Below, piece by piece: positions 23,221 to 31,395 of a stretch of DNA of 64,000 nucleotides (positions are counted from its first letter, which is position 1; each line of letters opens with the position of its first letter). The DNA is from a virus. The notes below the pieces were generated by a model. It saw only the letters and a list, made by a program, of their open reading frames with translations. It ran no database searches and was not told the DNA's origin. The stretch spans positions 24,770-88,769 of the IMG/VR virus record IMGVR_UViG_3300013093_003863. The stretch is one strand, 5' to 3'. The translations under genes and the position numbers were made by a program.

Positions 23221-24405
23221 CTAGAACTTGTAATGGTTGTTGATTCCGGTGTCGTGATAGTCGGCAGATCCTAGACAGTAAAACGGGCTTAAAAATCCCA
23301 CAAATCCCACGGGTCGTCCCAGCTCGTTATTGAAATACTTGGGATCTATGGTTTTGACCAAGAGATTTTGTCCGGCCTCTTGAATACGAAAAGCAGCGGT
23401 ATTTTGAAAGTTGTGATAAAACCAATAGTCCATTTCGTTGTAAAAACTGTTGGTGGGTTTACTGGTTTGAAACGTAGCCGGATCGTAGTCGGGATAGATC
23501 AAGGGTTTGACCACTTGTTCATAGGCACTGCGATGTGCAATGCTGTAATTGGGCCAACGCACTAGATACTGTAGATGTTTGTTGGCCGGCAAGCTGAACC
23601 AGGTGCGTATTATGTGTGCTTGTTTTTGCACTATTTCGGGAAAATCTGGAGTCCAATAAAAATATTCGTTCGTGATATTGTTGTAATCGTAAACAGTATT
23701 ACTATGATTGGCCTGCAAATCCATAAAATACACATACCATTTGCCGTCCTTGATGCACATCTTGGGCTTGTCAATTCCGTACAACACACAGATTTTTTTG
23801 CCGGTATCGGCAAATTCACGATGTTCTTTCATGGCCACAGCATCGTGCTTGCACACATGAGCCAATTGAAAATAGTCTTTGCCTCGAAAAACCCAAGTTT
23901 CATCAGTGGCACTGTCCAAGATAAATTCACTGTAGTCGTGTATGGTAATTCGCACTCGAGGAAAATGTGTTTGGACCCAATTCAGTAACGGTCTAGCAGC
24001 AAAATCGTATTCGCTAAGAGTATTTTGGGGTTTGGTATTGAACGGATCACTGCTGACTCCTTTTTCGCCCTGTTTGGGATAGCGAAAAACTATTTCATCT
24101 ATGTGTATGCCGTTGCGTAAAAAACTGTAAATAGCAGTAGTACTGTCGCCACCGCCGGACGCTTCAACTCGAATCCAATCATAACGTTCGCGTAATTGTT
24201 GTGCACGTTGTCTATACAATTCACGCAAGTCTGTTTCGGGTTCTTGTTCCCATGCCATGGCATCAAATATTGGTCTATTAAAATTCCATTCGGGAAAACG
24301 ATTGGTCTTGGTGGCAGTAATCAGTGCCTGCACTTTGTTGTATATTTTTTCATCACCAAGTTGGTAGTACCCCAACTTGGTATTTTGTTCAATGCCTTTA
24401 ATCAA
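23221..24405 (-). CDS. PP-loop ATP pyrophosphatase-like enzyme, copy 1
   Basis: A 394-residue protein with the N-type PP-loop motif S-G-G-G-D-S-T-T near residue 85, which binds the ATP phosphates in asparagine synthetase, PAPS-reductase-like and tRNA-thiolation enzymes. A later GIDKPKMCIKDGKWYVYFMD block is shared in pattern with the protein at 62575-63687. It probably adenylates a substrate for amidation, thiolation or transamidation. The TTG start overlaps the stop of the Bug receptor gene (TTGATTAA). The substrate is unknown. Confidence 0.7.
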   Translation of the reverse strand: MIKGIEQNTKLGYYQLGDEKIYNKVQALITATKTNRFPEWNFNRPIFDAMAWEQEPETDLRELYRQRAQQLRERYDWIRVEASGGGDSTTAIYSFLRNGIHIDEIVFRYPKQGEKGVSSDPFNTKPQNTLSEYDFAARPLLNWVQTHFPRVRITIHDYSEFILDSATDETWVFRGKDYFQLAHVCKHDAVAMKEHREFADTGKKICVLYGIDKPKMCIKDGKWYVYFMDLQANHSNTVYDYNNITNEYFYWTPDFPEIVQKQAHIIRTWFSLPANKHLQYLVRWPNYSIAHRSAYEQVVKPLIYPDYDPATFQTSKPTNSFYNEMDYWFYHNFQNTAAFRIQEAGQNLLVKTIDPKYFNNELGRPVGFVGFLSPFYCLGSADYHDTGINNHYKF

Positions 24406-25291
24406 TTTTTACACCAGTGCTCAATTTCTTCCACTGGGCCTGTTGCGATTCGTACCAGGCATGCAAGTCTTGATCTTTCATTTCGCTCATGCTGTAACAA
24501 TGATCGATCAAGTAGGATTTTTGCACCGATTCGGCTCGAGCAGCCTGTACCAGTATCTTACGCCATTCGCGAAATTTTTCATCCGGCACCGATTTTGGTA
24601 CAACCAAATGATGCGGGGCATCCATGTTGGACACTATTTTTGCAAATCCCTCGCCGGCCAAGATCGGATGATGATTGACCGATTTGGGGCCAGTGGTTCC
24701 CAGTATGTGTACCTTGTCGCCCCAGGACTCGCTTTCGCCTAGAAATCCCACGTGCAAGTCAATGTTGCCCGACATCATGGACAAAATGCTGTCGTTTGTA
24801 CTCTTGAACGGCACAACTTGAACATTGGGAAATTTAGACACAATCTGCAACGAAGTCAAATGGGTAGTCACTCCCAATCCGCTTGTGCCAATATTGAGTG
24901 GTTTGTCCTTGGGAACATCGGCCCAGGTTTGATACTTGGTGCTACTGATTGCTATTGGTGCATTACATTGTGGCATTAGTTCTTGAAAATCGTTGACATT
25001 GTAACTTTCATTGGGATAAAAATTGGGTCGGATAAAAAATGCACTGCTGGTGGCCAAAATAGTATTACTGTTATTTTTCACAAAATTAGCAGCAATGGCA
25101 TTGCCAGCACCGGGTTTGGTATCAAACACAAAGGTGTATTTGTCCTGTATATGGTTGGCTTCCTCGACCAAGGTCCTACTGTATGCAGCCATGGTGTCTG
25201 CGGGACTAAAAGCATAATAAATTGTCACAGTTTCTTTAGCCATGCTCGTGATTGCAAATGCAGAAAGAACAACGGCGAGTAATTTTTTCAT
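24398..25291 (-). CDS. Bug/TctC-family solute-binding protein, copy 1
   Basis: A 297-residue periplasmic receptor of the tripartite-tricarboxylate (Bug/TctC) family with signal peptide MKKLLAVVLSAFAITSMA. The mature part has the KPGAGNAIAANFV motif and downstream GTSGLGVTTHL typical of Bug proteins that bind small carboxylates. No TctA/TctB membrane genes accompany it, so it may use host transport partners, sequester a ligand, or signal. It is coupled to a PP-loop gene. The ribosome site is AAAGGAATTTCTATG. Confidence 0.9.
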   Translation of the reverse strand: MKKLLAVVLSAFAITSMAKETVTIYYAFSPADTMAAYSRTLVEEANHIQDKYTFVFDTKPGAGNAIAANFVKNNSNTILATSSAFFIRPNFYPNESYNVNDFQELMPQCNAPIAISSTKYQTWADVPKDKPLNIGTSGLGVTTHLTSLQIVSKFPNVQVVPFKSTNDSILSMMSGNIDLHVGFLGESESWGDKVHILGTTGPKSVNHHPILAGEGFAKIVSNMDAPHHLVVPKSVPDEKFREWRKILVQAARAESVQKSYLIDHCYSMSEMKDQDLHAWYESQQAQWKKLSTGVKID

Positions 25292-25484
25292 AGAAATTCC
25301 TTTGTAAGTGTTTGTATTTTATACTAAAATTGTCAATCGAGCAATCGTAATTGCCCATTTGCTTGTAGAGAAAATCTACTTACGGGAATTGGCGTTCCAG
25401 GCATATCATGCTAGTAAAAGGGTTTCGCTACCCTAGGCGTCAATGTGCAGTCCGACGTCAGAATCATTTCCGGCGTTGCTACAG
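25292..25484 (-). other. Hairpin-rich leader upstream of Bug copy 1
   Basis: This 193-base stretch, transcribed from TATAAATA at 25485-25492, has no gene. It holds AGGGT/ACCCT, GCAT/ATGC, GTAGA/TCTAC and GCAAT/ATTGC hairpins in a row. CTACCCTAGGC (25428-25438) recurs at 63772-63782 in the tmRNA region. It may be a structured 5' leader or a small RNA. Confidence 0.35.
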
Positions 25485-25492
25485 TATTTATA
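25485..25492 (-). promoter_or_regulatory. Late promoter TATAAATA
   Basis: Perfect minus-strand TATAAATA located about 195 bases before the Bug receptor gene, just past the stop of the gene at 25495. Confidence 0.6.
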
Positions 25493-25494
25493 AT

Positions 25495-26148
25495 TTATTT
25501 TTGCAGTCGATTATTTCTGTCGGGTCGACAACCGGCCAGCACATACTCGTCAAGCCAGTGCTCGTCAATGTATTTTACATACTTGTGATTGGCATCTTCA
25601 CTGATAAAACTCATTAATTTTTCCGGATCAGTTTCTACAGGAAATTGAGTTATAGTTCCAACCCACTTCATGTAGTGTTCGCGGTGCAGGAAAAATGCCT
25701 CATGATCCAAAAAATGCACAAGAAAACCGCTGGGAATTAAAATATTGTAATAGTATTCTTGTGCAATAGGCGTTGTGTGTTGTTTACGTACACGCATCTG
25801 TTGCACTTGATTGATATTTTGATCTCGTACAATAATGGCCACTTGCACATCAATACCAAAACTTTCAGCACGACGTGCAACTCCTACTATGTCGGGAATC
25901 CTACGCTCACCATCAAAAAAGAACGGACAACTTACGTTAGCAAGATGATAGTCCCGGTTGTCAAAATGGCCGGCTTCTAGTTTTTTGGGATCGACCCAAT
26001 ACTCGGCAAACGGTTCTTGATCACTAGGTACCCAATAGTTAGAGAGCATTTCGTCCCACCCGGCTACCGCAGGATGTTGACTTAGTACACGACTAAACAA
26101 ATGATTTCCTGACCCTTGCGGCCCGGTTATGATTAGTAAATGTTTCAT
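25495..26148 (-). CDS. Sulfotransferase-like P-loop protein
   Basis: A 217-residue P-loop protein with ITGPQGSGNHLFSRVLSQHP at residues 6-25, the 5'-phosphosulfate-binding motif type of PAPS-dependent sulfotransferases, followed by a WDEML segment. It could transfer sulfate from PAPS to a small molecule or glycan. The start overlaps the stop of the oxygenase gene. A nucleotide kinase is the alternative. Confidence 0.65.
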   Translation of the reverse strand: MKHLLIITGPQGSGNHLFSRVLSQHPAVAGWDEMLSNYWVPSDQEPFAEYWVDPKKLEAGHFDNRDYHLANVSCPFFFDGERRIPDIVGVARRAESFGIDVQVAIIVRDQNINQVQQMRVRKQHTTPIAQEYYYNILIPSGFLVHFLDHEAFFLHREHYMKWVGTITQFPVETDPEKLMSFISEDANHKYVKYIDEHWLDEYVLAGCRPDRNNRLQK

Positions 26149-26816
26149 AGTATTAGCGGAGTTCGCTTGAGTTCTTTCAAGAATGCTTTGGTCTTGTCTG
26201 TTATAATACCAGTTAACTGTAGCGTAACTCGGGGATGGAATCCGGCATTGGCGGTACTGTGTGGCATGTTACGCCAATCAAATGTATGTACATCTCCAGC
26301 ACGCCATTGTGTATGTGTATAGTTACCGTAACTCCAAAACTGTCCCGGTTGCCAGTCAGTTAGTGCGATAAAGTATCGGCCAACACGTTCAGGTTGTTCG
26401 GGGAACCATTTGTATAGTTTGTCAATATGCAAGTGCCACAACTGACCGGGTTGTTGTACATGGATACGTTCCATGTTGTCTTCTAACGCAAATGCATCAC
26501 TTATTGTCTGCAACTTCTTGGGCAGTCGCCACGCCAAGTTTGTAATGATAACTTTGGGATCAATTCCCACACGCTCCAAGTCATATTCCTCATCCACTAG
26601 TTCGGGACGTGGAACATCCACTCCCTCGCCCTTGAATCCACGTGTTTCCCAATTGGCCGGCTTTGAATTTGCAACAATCTTTTTAACTTCTCGAGAGAAG
26701 TCTGCTTCTATTCGGCCCAGCTCAAAGTACACATCTCGTTTCTTATCAACAACGGTGTTGTCAAAATGATATGTGCTCGCTTTGCGTAATTTATCCCAAC
26801 TGCTTTCTTTTTTCAT
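26145..26816 (-). CDS. Asp/Asn beta-hydroxylase-like oxygenase
   Basis: A 223-residue protein with the double-stranded beta-helix metal motif H-x-D (WHLHIDKL) and a distal H...R (FHPRVTLQLTG), as in aspartyl/asparaginyl beta-hydroxylases and related 2-oxoglutarate-Fe(II) oxygenases. Between them lies WSYGNYTHTQWRAGDVHTFDWRN. It probably hydroxylates a small molecule or protein side chain. It lies between two sulfotransferase-like genes with four-base overlaps. Confidence 0.7.
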   Translation of the reverse strand: MKKESSWDKLRKASTYHFDNTVVDKKRDVYFELGRIEADFSREVKKIVANSKPANWETRGFKGEGVDVPRPELVDEEYDLERVGIDPKVIITNLAWRLPKKLQTISDAFALEDNMERIHVQQPGQLWHLHIDKLYKWFPEQPERVGRYFIALTDWQPGQFWSYGNYTHTQWRAGDVHTFDWRNMPHSTANAGFHPRVTLQLTGIITDKTKAFLKELKRTPLIL

Positions 26817-27445
26817 TTTATTACCTTTACTGTTACGTCATTCTCAATATAATTTTGCTTGTATTCCGCGGGAGGAGTTGCTATCGCCAACGCTCTGCAC
26901 AATTGATGATTGTTTGTTGGCATTGCAAGATTTTGGTCATACTCGGTCCAGGACTCTACTAGATTTGTATTCTGTTGATGTATACGTCGAGCCATTGTTT
27001 TTAAATCCACATAATACTTATGGTATAGCGGATACGTGATATCAAAATGTCCGCATTTGACCCACCAACCCAAACAAGCATCATCACTGCGGTGAACTAA
27101 TACAACGGGACACTCGGGCCAAGTTTTACGTAAAAAATCTATGTGGTTGCAAAAGATGTGACTTTTAATAATACGTATACCATTGTTGTCTCGTGCAAAG
27201 GGTGCATCAAATATGGCTTCTAAACTGGCCCGGCCATGAAAGTCCACCGACTCGGGCAAGTCCGATTCCATTCCGGGATCAAAGTACGCACCCAAGTGCA
27301 TCAAGTCCATGGTACCGCTAGCATCGTGATAATAAGTCCATTCCGCACGATAGTCACTGCGATCTATATCGGGACTGTAATAAATGTTTTTAACAACACT
27401 GCTCCATTTTGAGCCCGGAGCACCGGCTACAAAAATGTACTTCAT
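26813..27445 (-). CDS. Sulfotransferase-like P-loop protein
   Basis: A 210-residue protein with an N-terminal VAGAPGSKWSSVVKNI P-loop variant and a central VHRSDD segment like the PAPS-binding arm of sulfotransferases. Sequence is divergent from the neighbour at 25495, so the two may act on different acceptors. Start and stop overlap adjoining genes. Confidence 0.6.
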   Translation of the reverse strand: MKYIFVAGAPGSKWSSVVKNIYYSPDIDRSDYRAEWTYYHDASGTMDLMHLGAYFDPGMESDLPESVDFHGRASLEAIFDAPFARDNNGIRIIKSHIFCNHIDFLRKTWPECPVVLVHRSDDACLGWWVKCGHFDITYPLYHKYYVDLKTMARRIHQQNTNLVESWTEYDQNLAMPTNNHQLCRALAIATPPAEYKQNYIENDVTVKVIK

Positions 27446-28425
27446 TAGTCTTTACTGATATCAATCTTTTCCAACATGGGTAAAAATGTATCACGTAGAC
27501 TTTGTGCATGTCGAACCAATCCTGCAGGAGTCAATTCTGCATCATCGGTAAACACCACATTGTCATAACACCATTGTTGATACTGTTTACTGTGTACGGC
27601 GGCACTAAATGTCTTGACATACCAGTCAACGACTTCTTGTGGTGTGTTGGGTGGCAATGCAATACTCCAAGCGGCATATACATTTACTCCGGGGGCAACA
27701 CCGTTCAACAAAGGTACATTGGGATACTGTGCCATCTTGTGTGTTCCACTAAATCCAATTGCTTTGACTTTGCCGGCTTCGATCAAGGGTTTGGCCACTG
27801 CAATGGGCATGATACCAAACTCTGTGCCCAAGTTACCATCAAACTGTGCCACACTAGTAACTGCTTGCAATGGTCCATTAAATTTAACTGTTTTAACTAA
27901 CTCGGTATTACCGTGTCCTTTAACCATTAAGTATTCAAACACTGTGCGATGTGCCCCTCCGCCCACCGCTACACTAATGGGGCGGTTGGTTGTGCTGATC
28001 AACTTTACAAATTCTTCAGGAGTATTAATTGTACTTCGAACACTGGCCACTAGCACTTGTGGACTCTTGCCCATGGTCAACACATGAGTAAATTCATTCC
28101 ATTGCCATTTCTTTACAGACTTTTCCCAAATATCGTTTGTGACAAATGTGCTCATATGGCTTAACGCATTTATAGTATATCCATCTGGAGTGGCTTTGTA
28201 CAATTCGTTCATTGACACCACACTGTCGGCTCCGGGCTTGTTTACCACATACCACTTGACCGTGGGTTGTGTTTGATTCACAATGGCCATTAGTTCTCTA
28301 AATGCCAGTTCATTACCAGCACCAGGATTGTTGCCTACAATTACTTCAATGGGCTTGTTGGGACTGGGTTCCCATGCAAATGCTAATGCAGGCAGTAGTA
28401 ATAATATTGTTAAAATTCGTTTCAT
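27445..28425 (-). CDS. Bug/TctC-family solute-binding protein, copy 2
   Basis: A 326-residue receptor with signal peptide MKRILTILLLLPALAFA and the Bug core: VIVGNNPGAGNELAFRELM, then PISVAVGGGAHRTVF. This copy is not next to a PP-loop gene but lies between a sulfotransferase-like gene and an amidotransferase. The ligand is probably a carboxylate; no membrane transporter subunits are encoded nearby. Ribosome site TAGGACTTTAACATG. Confidence 0.88.
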   Translation of the reverse strand: MKRILTILLLLPALAFAWEPSPNKPIEVIVGNNPGAGNELAFRELMAIVNQTQPTVKWYVVNKPGADSVVSMNELYKATPDGYTINALSHMSTFVTNDIWEKSVKKWQWNEFTHVLTMGKSPQVLVASVRSTINTPEEFVKLISTTNRPISVAVGGGAHRTVFEYLMVKGHGNTELVKTVKFNGPLQAVTSVAQFDGNLGTEFGIMPIAVAKPLIEAGKVKAIGFSGTHKMAQYPNVPLLNGVAPGVNVYAAWSIALPPNTPQEVVDWYVKTFSAAVHSKQYQQWCYDNVVFTDDAELTPAGLVRHAQSLRDTFLPMLEKIDISKD

Positions 28426-28426
28426 G

Positions 28427-28981
28427 TTAAAGTCCTATTAATTGATTTATTTCATCGGGCATCCAAGCAACAGGCATGCGTTCTGGATGCCACACAACTC
28501 CGGCTAAGGCTAGCCTACTATCTATCCATGCTTCACAGTTTCCGGTTTCGTCTGTTGCTAATACAGTGGCATTTGGGTGTAATTGTTCTATGTATAAATT
28601 ATGATGACTGTTTACTGTTTTTGTTTCACCAAAATAATTTATTTCGTGCAGTACATCCAAGTGTCCATCTATGGTACTTACTTTACCGCCTAATGCATCT
28701 ACCAACAAAAAACATCCATGACAAATACCAATTATTGGCTTGCCCTGTTTCATTACTTCTGTTGCTAGTTTTAATTCTGTGTTACGTCTAATTGCACTGT
28801 CATCACCACCTGTGATAATTAATGCATCAATTGAAATTGCTAATTGTTTAAAATCTTGATCGTTTCTATTGGGAATAAAAACAAGCGTATGCTCTCGTAA
28901 ATATGAATACCATCCATGTTCAATTGAGTCATACGCTCGACTTTTGTGATATAAAACTCGTTGTGTGAGTCCTATCTTCAA
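28427..28981 (-). CDS. Class I glutamine amidotransferase-like (peptidase C26)
   Basis: A 184-residue protein with the triad of the C26 family: nucleophile Cys in IIGICHGCFLLVDALGG, and His/Glu in VVWHPERMP near the C-terminus, with an ITGGDDSAI oxyanion-type segment. It could hydrolyse gamma-glutamyl compounds or supply ammonia to a partner such as a PP-loop synthetase. It starts at TTG overlapping the diiron gene. Ammonia transfer to the neighbour at 23221 is only a suggestion. Confidence 0.8.
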   Translation of the reverse strand: MKIGLTQRVLYHKSRAYDSIEHGWYSYLREHTLVFIPNRNDQDFKQLAISIDALIITGGDDSAIRRNTELKLATEVMKQGKPIIGICHGCFLLVDALGGKVSTIDGHLDVLHEINYFGETKTVNSHHNLYIEQLHPNATVLATDETGNCEAWIDSRLALAGVVWHPERMPVAWMPDEINQLIGL

Positions 28982-28982
28982 A

Positions 28983-29678
28983 TTACCATCCGTAAGCGTC
29001 GGCTACTAGTTCTTTACCAGCTTCTGCGGCTACGGTATTCTTGCAGGAAATTTCATACAAGTCTTTACGCATAGCTTCTACTAGTGCAAAGGCACGAGCT
29101 TGAGCTTCTGGAGTTGTTACTAGTTGTTCTAATTTACGTGCACCAATTTTACTGTGGAAACCTTCGTCCTTGGCAATCTTGGCATAAGCACCAGAGATAA
29201 ATTCATCTTCAATACATTCGGCCATTTGATTCCAAACTGCTTCAGCACGTCCTTCAGCAACTAACTGATAAGCTGCCAATGCAATTGGATCATTCTCGGC
29301 ATCGTACTTGGCCAATAAACCAGCACCTTTGGCAGTTGGCTTAGCGGCTTCGCGAGCAATAGCGGCTTGTACATCAATTGGACTACCTTGGATGTGTTCG
29401 ATAACTTCTTTAACTAAACGGAAGTGTACTGCTTCATCGTGTGCTTGTTGTGTTAACAGTTGCAGTTCCACTGGATCTGCGTCAGCACCTAGTTCGGAAA
29501 CTTGCTTGCTGATTTCAACCATGTTCATACGCTCGTTTACCATACGACCAATAAAGTGATCAACTAGTTCTTCTTGAGCAGGCTTGCTGTCAAAATATGC
29601 TTTAACATTGTGTTGACTTGCTTTAAATAACGCTTGATTGTCGGCCACGATTTTGGCAACAAATTGTTTTGAGTCCAT
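28983..29678 (-). CDS. Ferritin-like diiron-carboxylate protein
   Basis: A 231-residue all-helical protein with two E-x-x-H pairs (DEAVHFRLV and DEGFHSKIG) and further Glu residues in MVEISKQ and MAECIEDEF, as expected of a four-helix diiron site. This resembles ferritin-like oxidases and MiaE-type hydroxylases. It may be the oxidative partner of the biosynthetic island. Strong ribosome site AAGGAGATAGTATG. Confidence 0.7.
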   Translation of the reverse strand: MDSKQFVAKIVADNQALFKASQHNVKAYFDSKPAQEELVDHFIGRMVNERMNMVEISKQVSELGADADPVELQLLTQQAHDEAVHFRLVKEVIEHIQGSPIDVQAAIAREAAKPTAKGAGLLAKYDAENDPIALAAYQLVAEGRAEAVWNQMAECIEDEFISGAYAKIAKDEGFHSKIGARKLEQLVTTPEAQARAFALVEAMRKDLYEISCKNTVAAEAGKELVADAYGW

Positions 29679-29687
29679 ACTATCTCC

Positions 29688-29730
29688 TTAAATATATTTA
29701 ATAGAATTTGCATTTCTGCAAAAATATTTA
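29688..29730 (-). promoter_or_regulatory. Two late boxes and a palindrome before the diiron gene
   Basis: Minus-strand GGATAAATA (box 29725-29730) and TTAAATA (29695-29701). The second is half of a 14-bp palindrome, TTAAATATATTTAA (29688-29701), whose other half touches the AAGGAG site. Confidence 0.5.
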
Positions 29731-29751
29731 TCCAAAACAAAGAAAATTTCA

Positions 29752-30477
29752 ATGAATACCAAAATTTTTAACTTAATCAAAGAAAATTTGCACTCTGCAT
29801 TTAATTTACCCAAATATGCCAATATCGTTATAGACGAAAACACTCAAGTGGATCAACTGCCCTGGACTCCGGCACGCTATCGCAAGTTTCGAGATGCAGT
29901 AGAATCAGAACTGAGTTTACCTTGTGATTATGTTGGCACCTTGCGTAGCATAGTAGATGATCTCAGTGAACGATATATCCTACGCTTTTTTAGCGAGATT
30001 TGGAAACCACGCACCAATGATTATGATTACACCGGTTGGGCACTTGTTGAAGAAATTAATGCCCAAAATCCTCGAGCAGTACTAGATGTAGGTTGCGGAT
30101 ACCATCCGTTTAAAGGACGTATACAAAATCTAGTGGGAATTGATCCTTACAACAATTGTGCCGATTTTGAAGTTGATATATTAGACTATAAGGTAAACCA
30201 AAAGTATGATCACATACTTGCACTAGGATCAATCAATTTTAATAGTCGTGATGATATTGAAGCAAGATTCAGTCATTGCGTTGATCTATTAGAATCGGGA
30301 GGTAAATTTTATCTACGTGCCAACCCTGGCATTGTACACAAGAATGGGCCTTATGTGGAAATATTTCCTTGGAGCTTTGAGATAGTAAGTGAATTTGCCG
30401 AGCGATACAATCTAAAGTTGCTGAAGTATAAACAAGATGCCAATGATAGATTGTACTTTGTATATGAAAAATTATAG
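29752..30477 (+). CDS. Class I SAM-dependent methyltransferase
   Basis: A 241-residue protein with Rossmann motif I VLDVGCGYHPFKG followed by VGIDPY and a motif II LALGSINF. The methyl acceptor is unknown. It is divergent from the diiron gene and may be part of the same island or head the plus-strand operon with PhoH. The ribosome site is weak (AAAGAAAATTTCAATG). Confidence 0.75.
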   Translation: MNTKIFNLIKENLHSAFNLPKYANIVIDENTQVDQLPWTPARYRKFRDAVESELSLPCDYVGTLRSIVDDLSERYILRFFSEIWKPRTNDYDYTGWALVEEINAQNPRAVLDVGCGYHPFKGRIQNLVGIDPYNNCADFEVDILDYKVNQKYDHILALGSINFNSRDDIEARFSHCVDLLESGGKFYLRANPGIVHKNGPYVEIFPWSFEIVSEFAERYNLKLLKYKQDANDRLYFVYEKL

Positions 30478-30544
30478 TGCAGTCTAATACTTAGTCCTTA
30501 GATAAATTTCATTAACACTAGTAAAACCTTTTTGGGTTGGTTCT

Positions 30545-30586
30545 TAAATACTTGCGTGAACATACTGTTGTTCGCAACACAGTATG
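30545..30586 (+). promoter_or_regulatory. TAAATA promoter box and UUCG hairpin in the phoH leader
   Basis: TTAAATA (box 30545-30550) is followed by CATACTGTTG TTCG CAACACAGTATG (30561-30586), a hairpin with a UUCG tetraloop and a two-base bulge. It lies at the expected RNA 5' end, 34 bases before the phoH start, so it may stabilise the RNA. Confidence 0.5.
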
Positions 30587-30619
30587 GAACATGATGACAC
30601 AAACCCCAAGGAGGTACTC

Positions 30620-31381
30620 TTGTCCAAACGTAAGAATCGATTAGTAGAAACCGTTCAGTATCAACAACCCAAACAAAAAAGACATATCCAGCCCGACTTA
30701 CGAGTAGTAACCGAGGAATACGTACAACGAAGTCGACGTGTAGAATTAAAGCCTAAGAGTTTAAATCAAGAAACTTACATTGATTTATTGACCAATTCTC
30801 AGAAACTGATTATATTTGCAACAGGACCTGCTGGCACAGGCAAAACCATGTTGGCTGTAATGGCCGCCATCAAAGCCTATCAAGAAGGAGACTGTAAAAA
30901 GATTGTCGTCACTCGTCCGGCAGTGGGCGTAGATGATGAACAACATGGATTCTTGCCCGGAACGCTAAATGAAAAAATGGCACCCTGGACAAGACCCATA
31001 ATGGATGTGTTTGCCGAGTATTACCGACCGGCTGACATTGCTCGAATGCTAGACGAACAAGTTATTGAGGTTTCTCCCCTAGCGTTCATGCGTGGACGGA
31101 CATTTAAAAATTCGTGGATCATAGCTGACGAAATGCAGAATGCCACACCATCTCAGATGAAAATGCTGTTGACACGTTTAGGCGATGCAAGCAAAATGGT
31201 AGTAACCGGAGACACACAACAAGCGGACCGTAAAGAAAACAACAACGGATTAATTGACTTCAAACGTATTGTGGGACAATACGAAAATAGTCGCTATGTC
31301 GCAGGTGTTGAATTCGAAGGACGCGATATACACCGTCATCCTGCGGTATTTGAAATACTTAAAATGTACGGGGAGGTATAG
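30620..31381 (+). CDS. phoH: PhoH-family ATPase
   Basis: A 253-residue PhoH domain with Walker A GPAGTGKTMLA, the VTRPAVGVDDEQHGFLPGTL block, Walker B WIIADEMQNATPSQMKM and sensor VVTGDTQQ. PhoH proteins are common in T4-like phages; their function is uncertain, with RNA helicase or RNase roles proposed. The TTG at 30620 is chosen over an upstream ATG because AAGGAGGT lies just before it. Cotranscribed with the radical-SAM gene. Confidence 0.9.
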   Translation: MSKRKNRLVETVQYQQPKQKRHIQPDLRVVTEEYVQRSRRVELKPKSLNQETYIDLLTNSQKLIIFATGPAGTGKTMLAVMAAIKAYQEGDCKKIVVTRPAVGVDDEQHGFLPGTLNEKMAPWTRPIMDVFAEYYRPADIARMLDEQVIEVSPLAFMRGRTFKNSWIIADEMQNATPSQMKMLLTRLGDASKMVVTGDTQQADRKENNNGLIDFKRIVGQYENSRYVAGVEFEGRDIHRHPAVFEILKMYGEV

Positions 31382-31385
31382 CCAA

Positions 31386-31391
31386 TAAATA
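31386..31391 (+). promoter_or_regulatory. TAAATA box before the radical-SAM gene
   Basis: AATAAATA lies four bases before the ATG at 31396, with no Shine-Dalgarno nearer than GGGGAGG 20 bases upstream. Whether it is a promoter or only AT-rich context is not clear. Confidence 0.35.
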
Positions 31392-31395
31392 TTAG

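Noticed and set aside
25421-25438. tRNA gene near AGGGTTTCGCTACCCT
   Set aside because: A hairpin resembling a T-arm is present, but no acceptor, D or anticodon arms fit around it.
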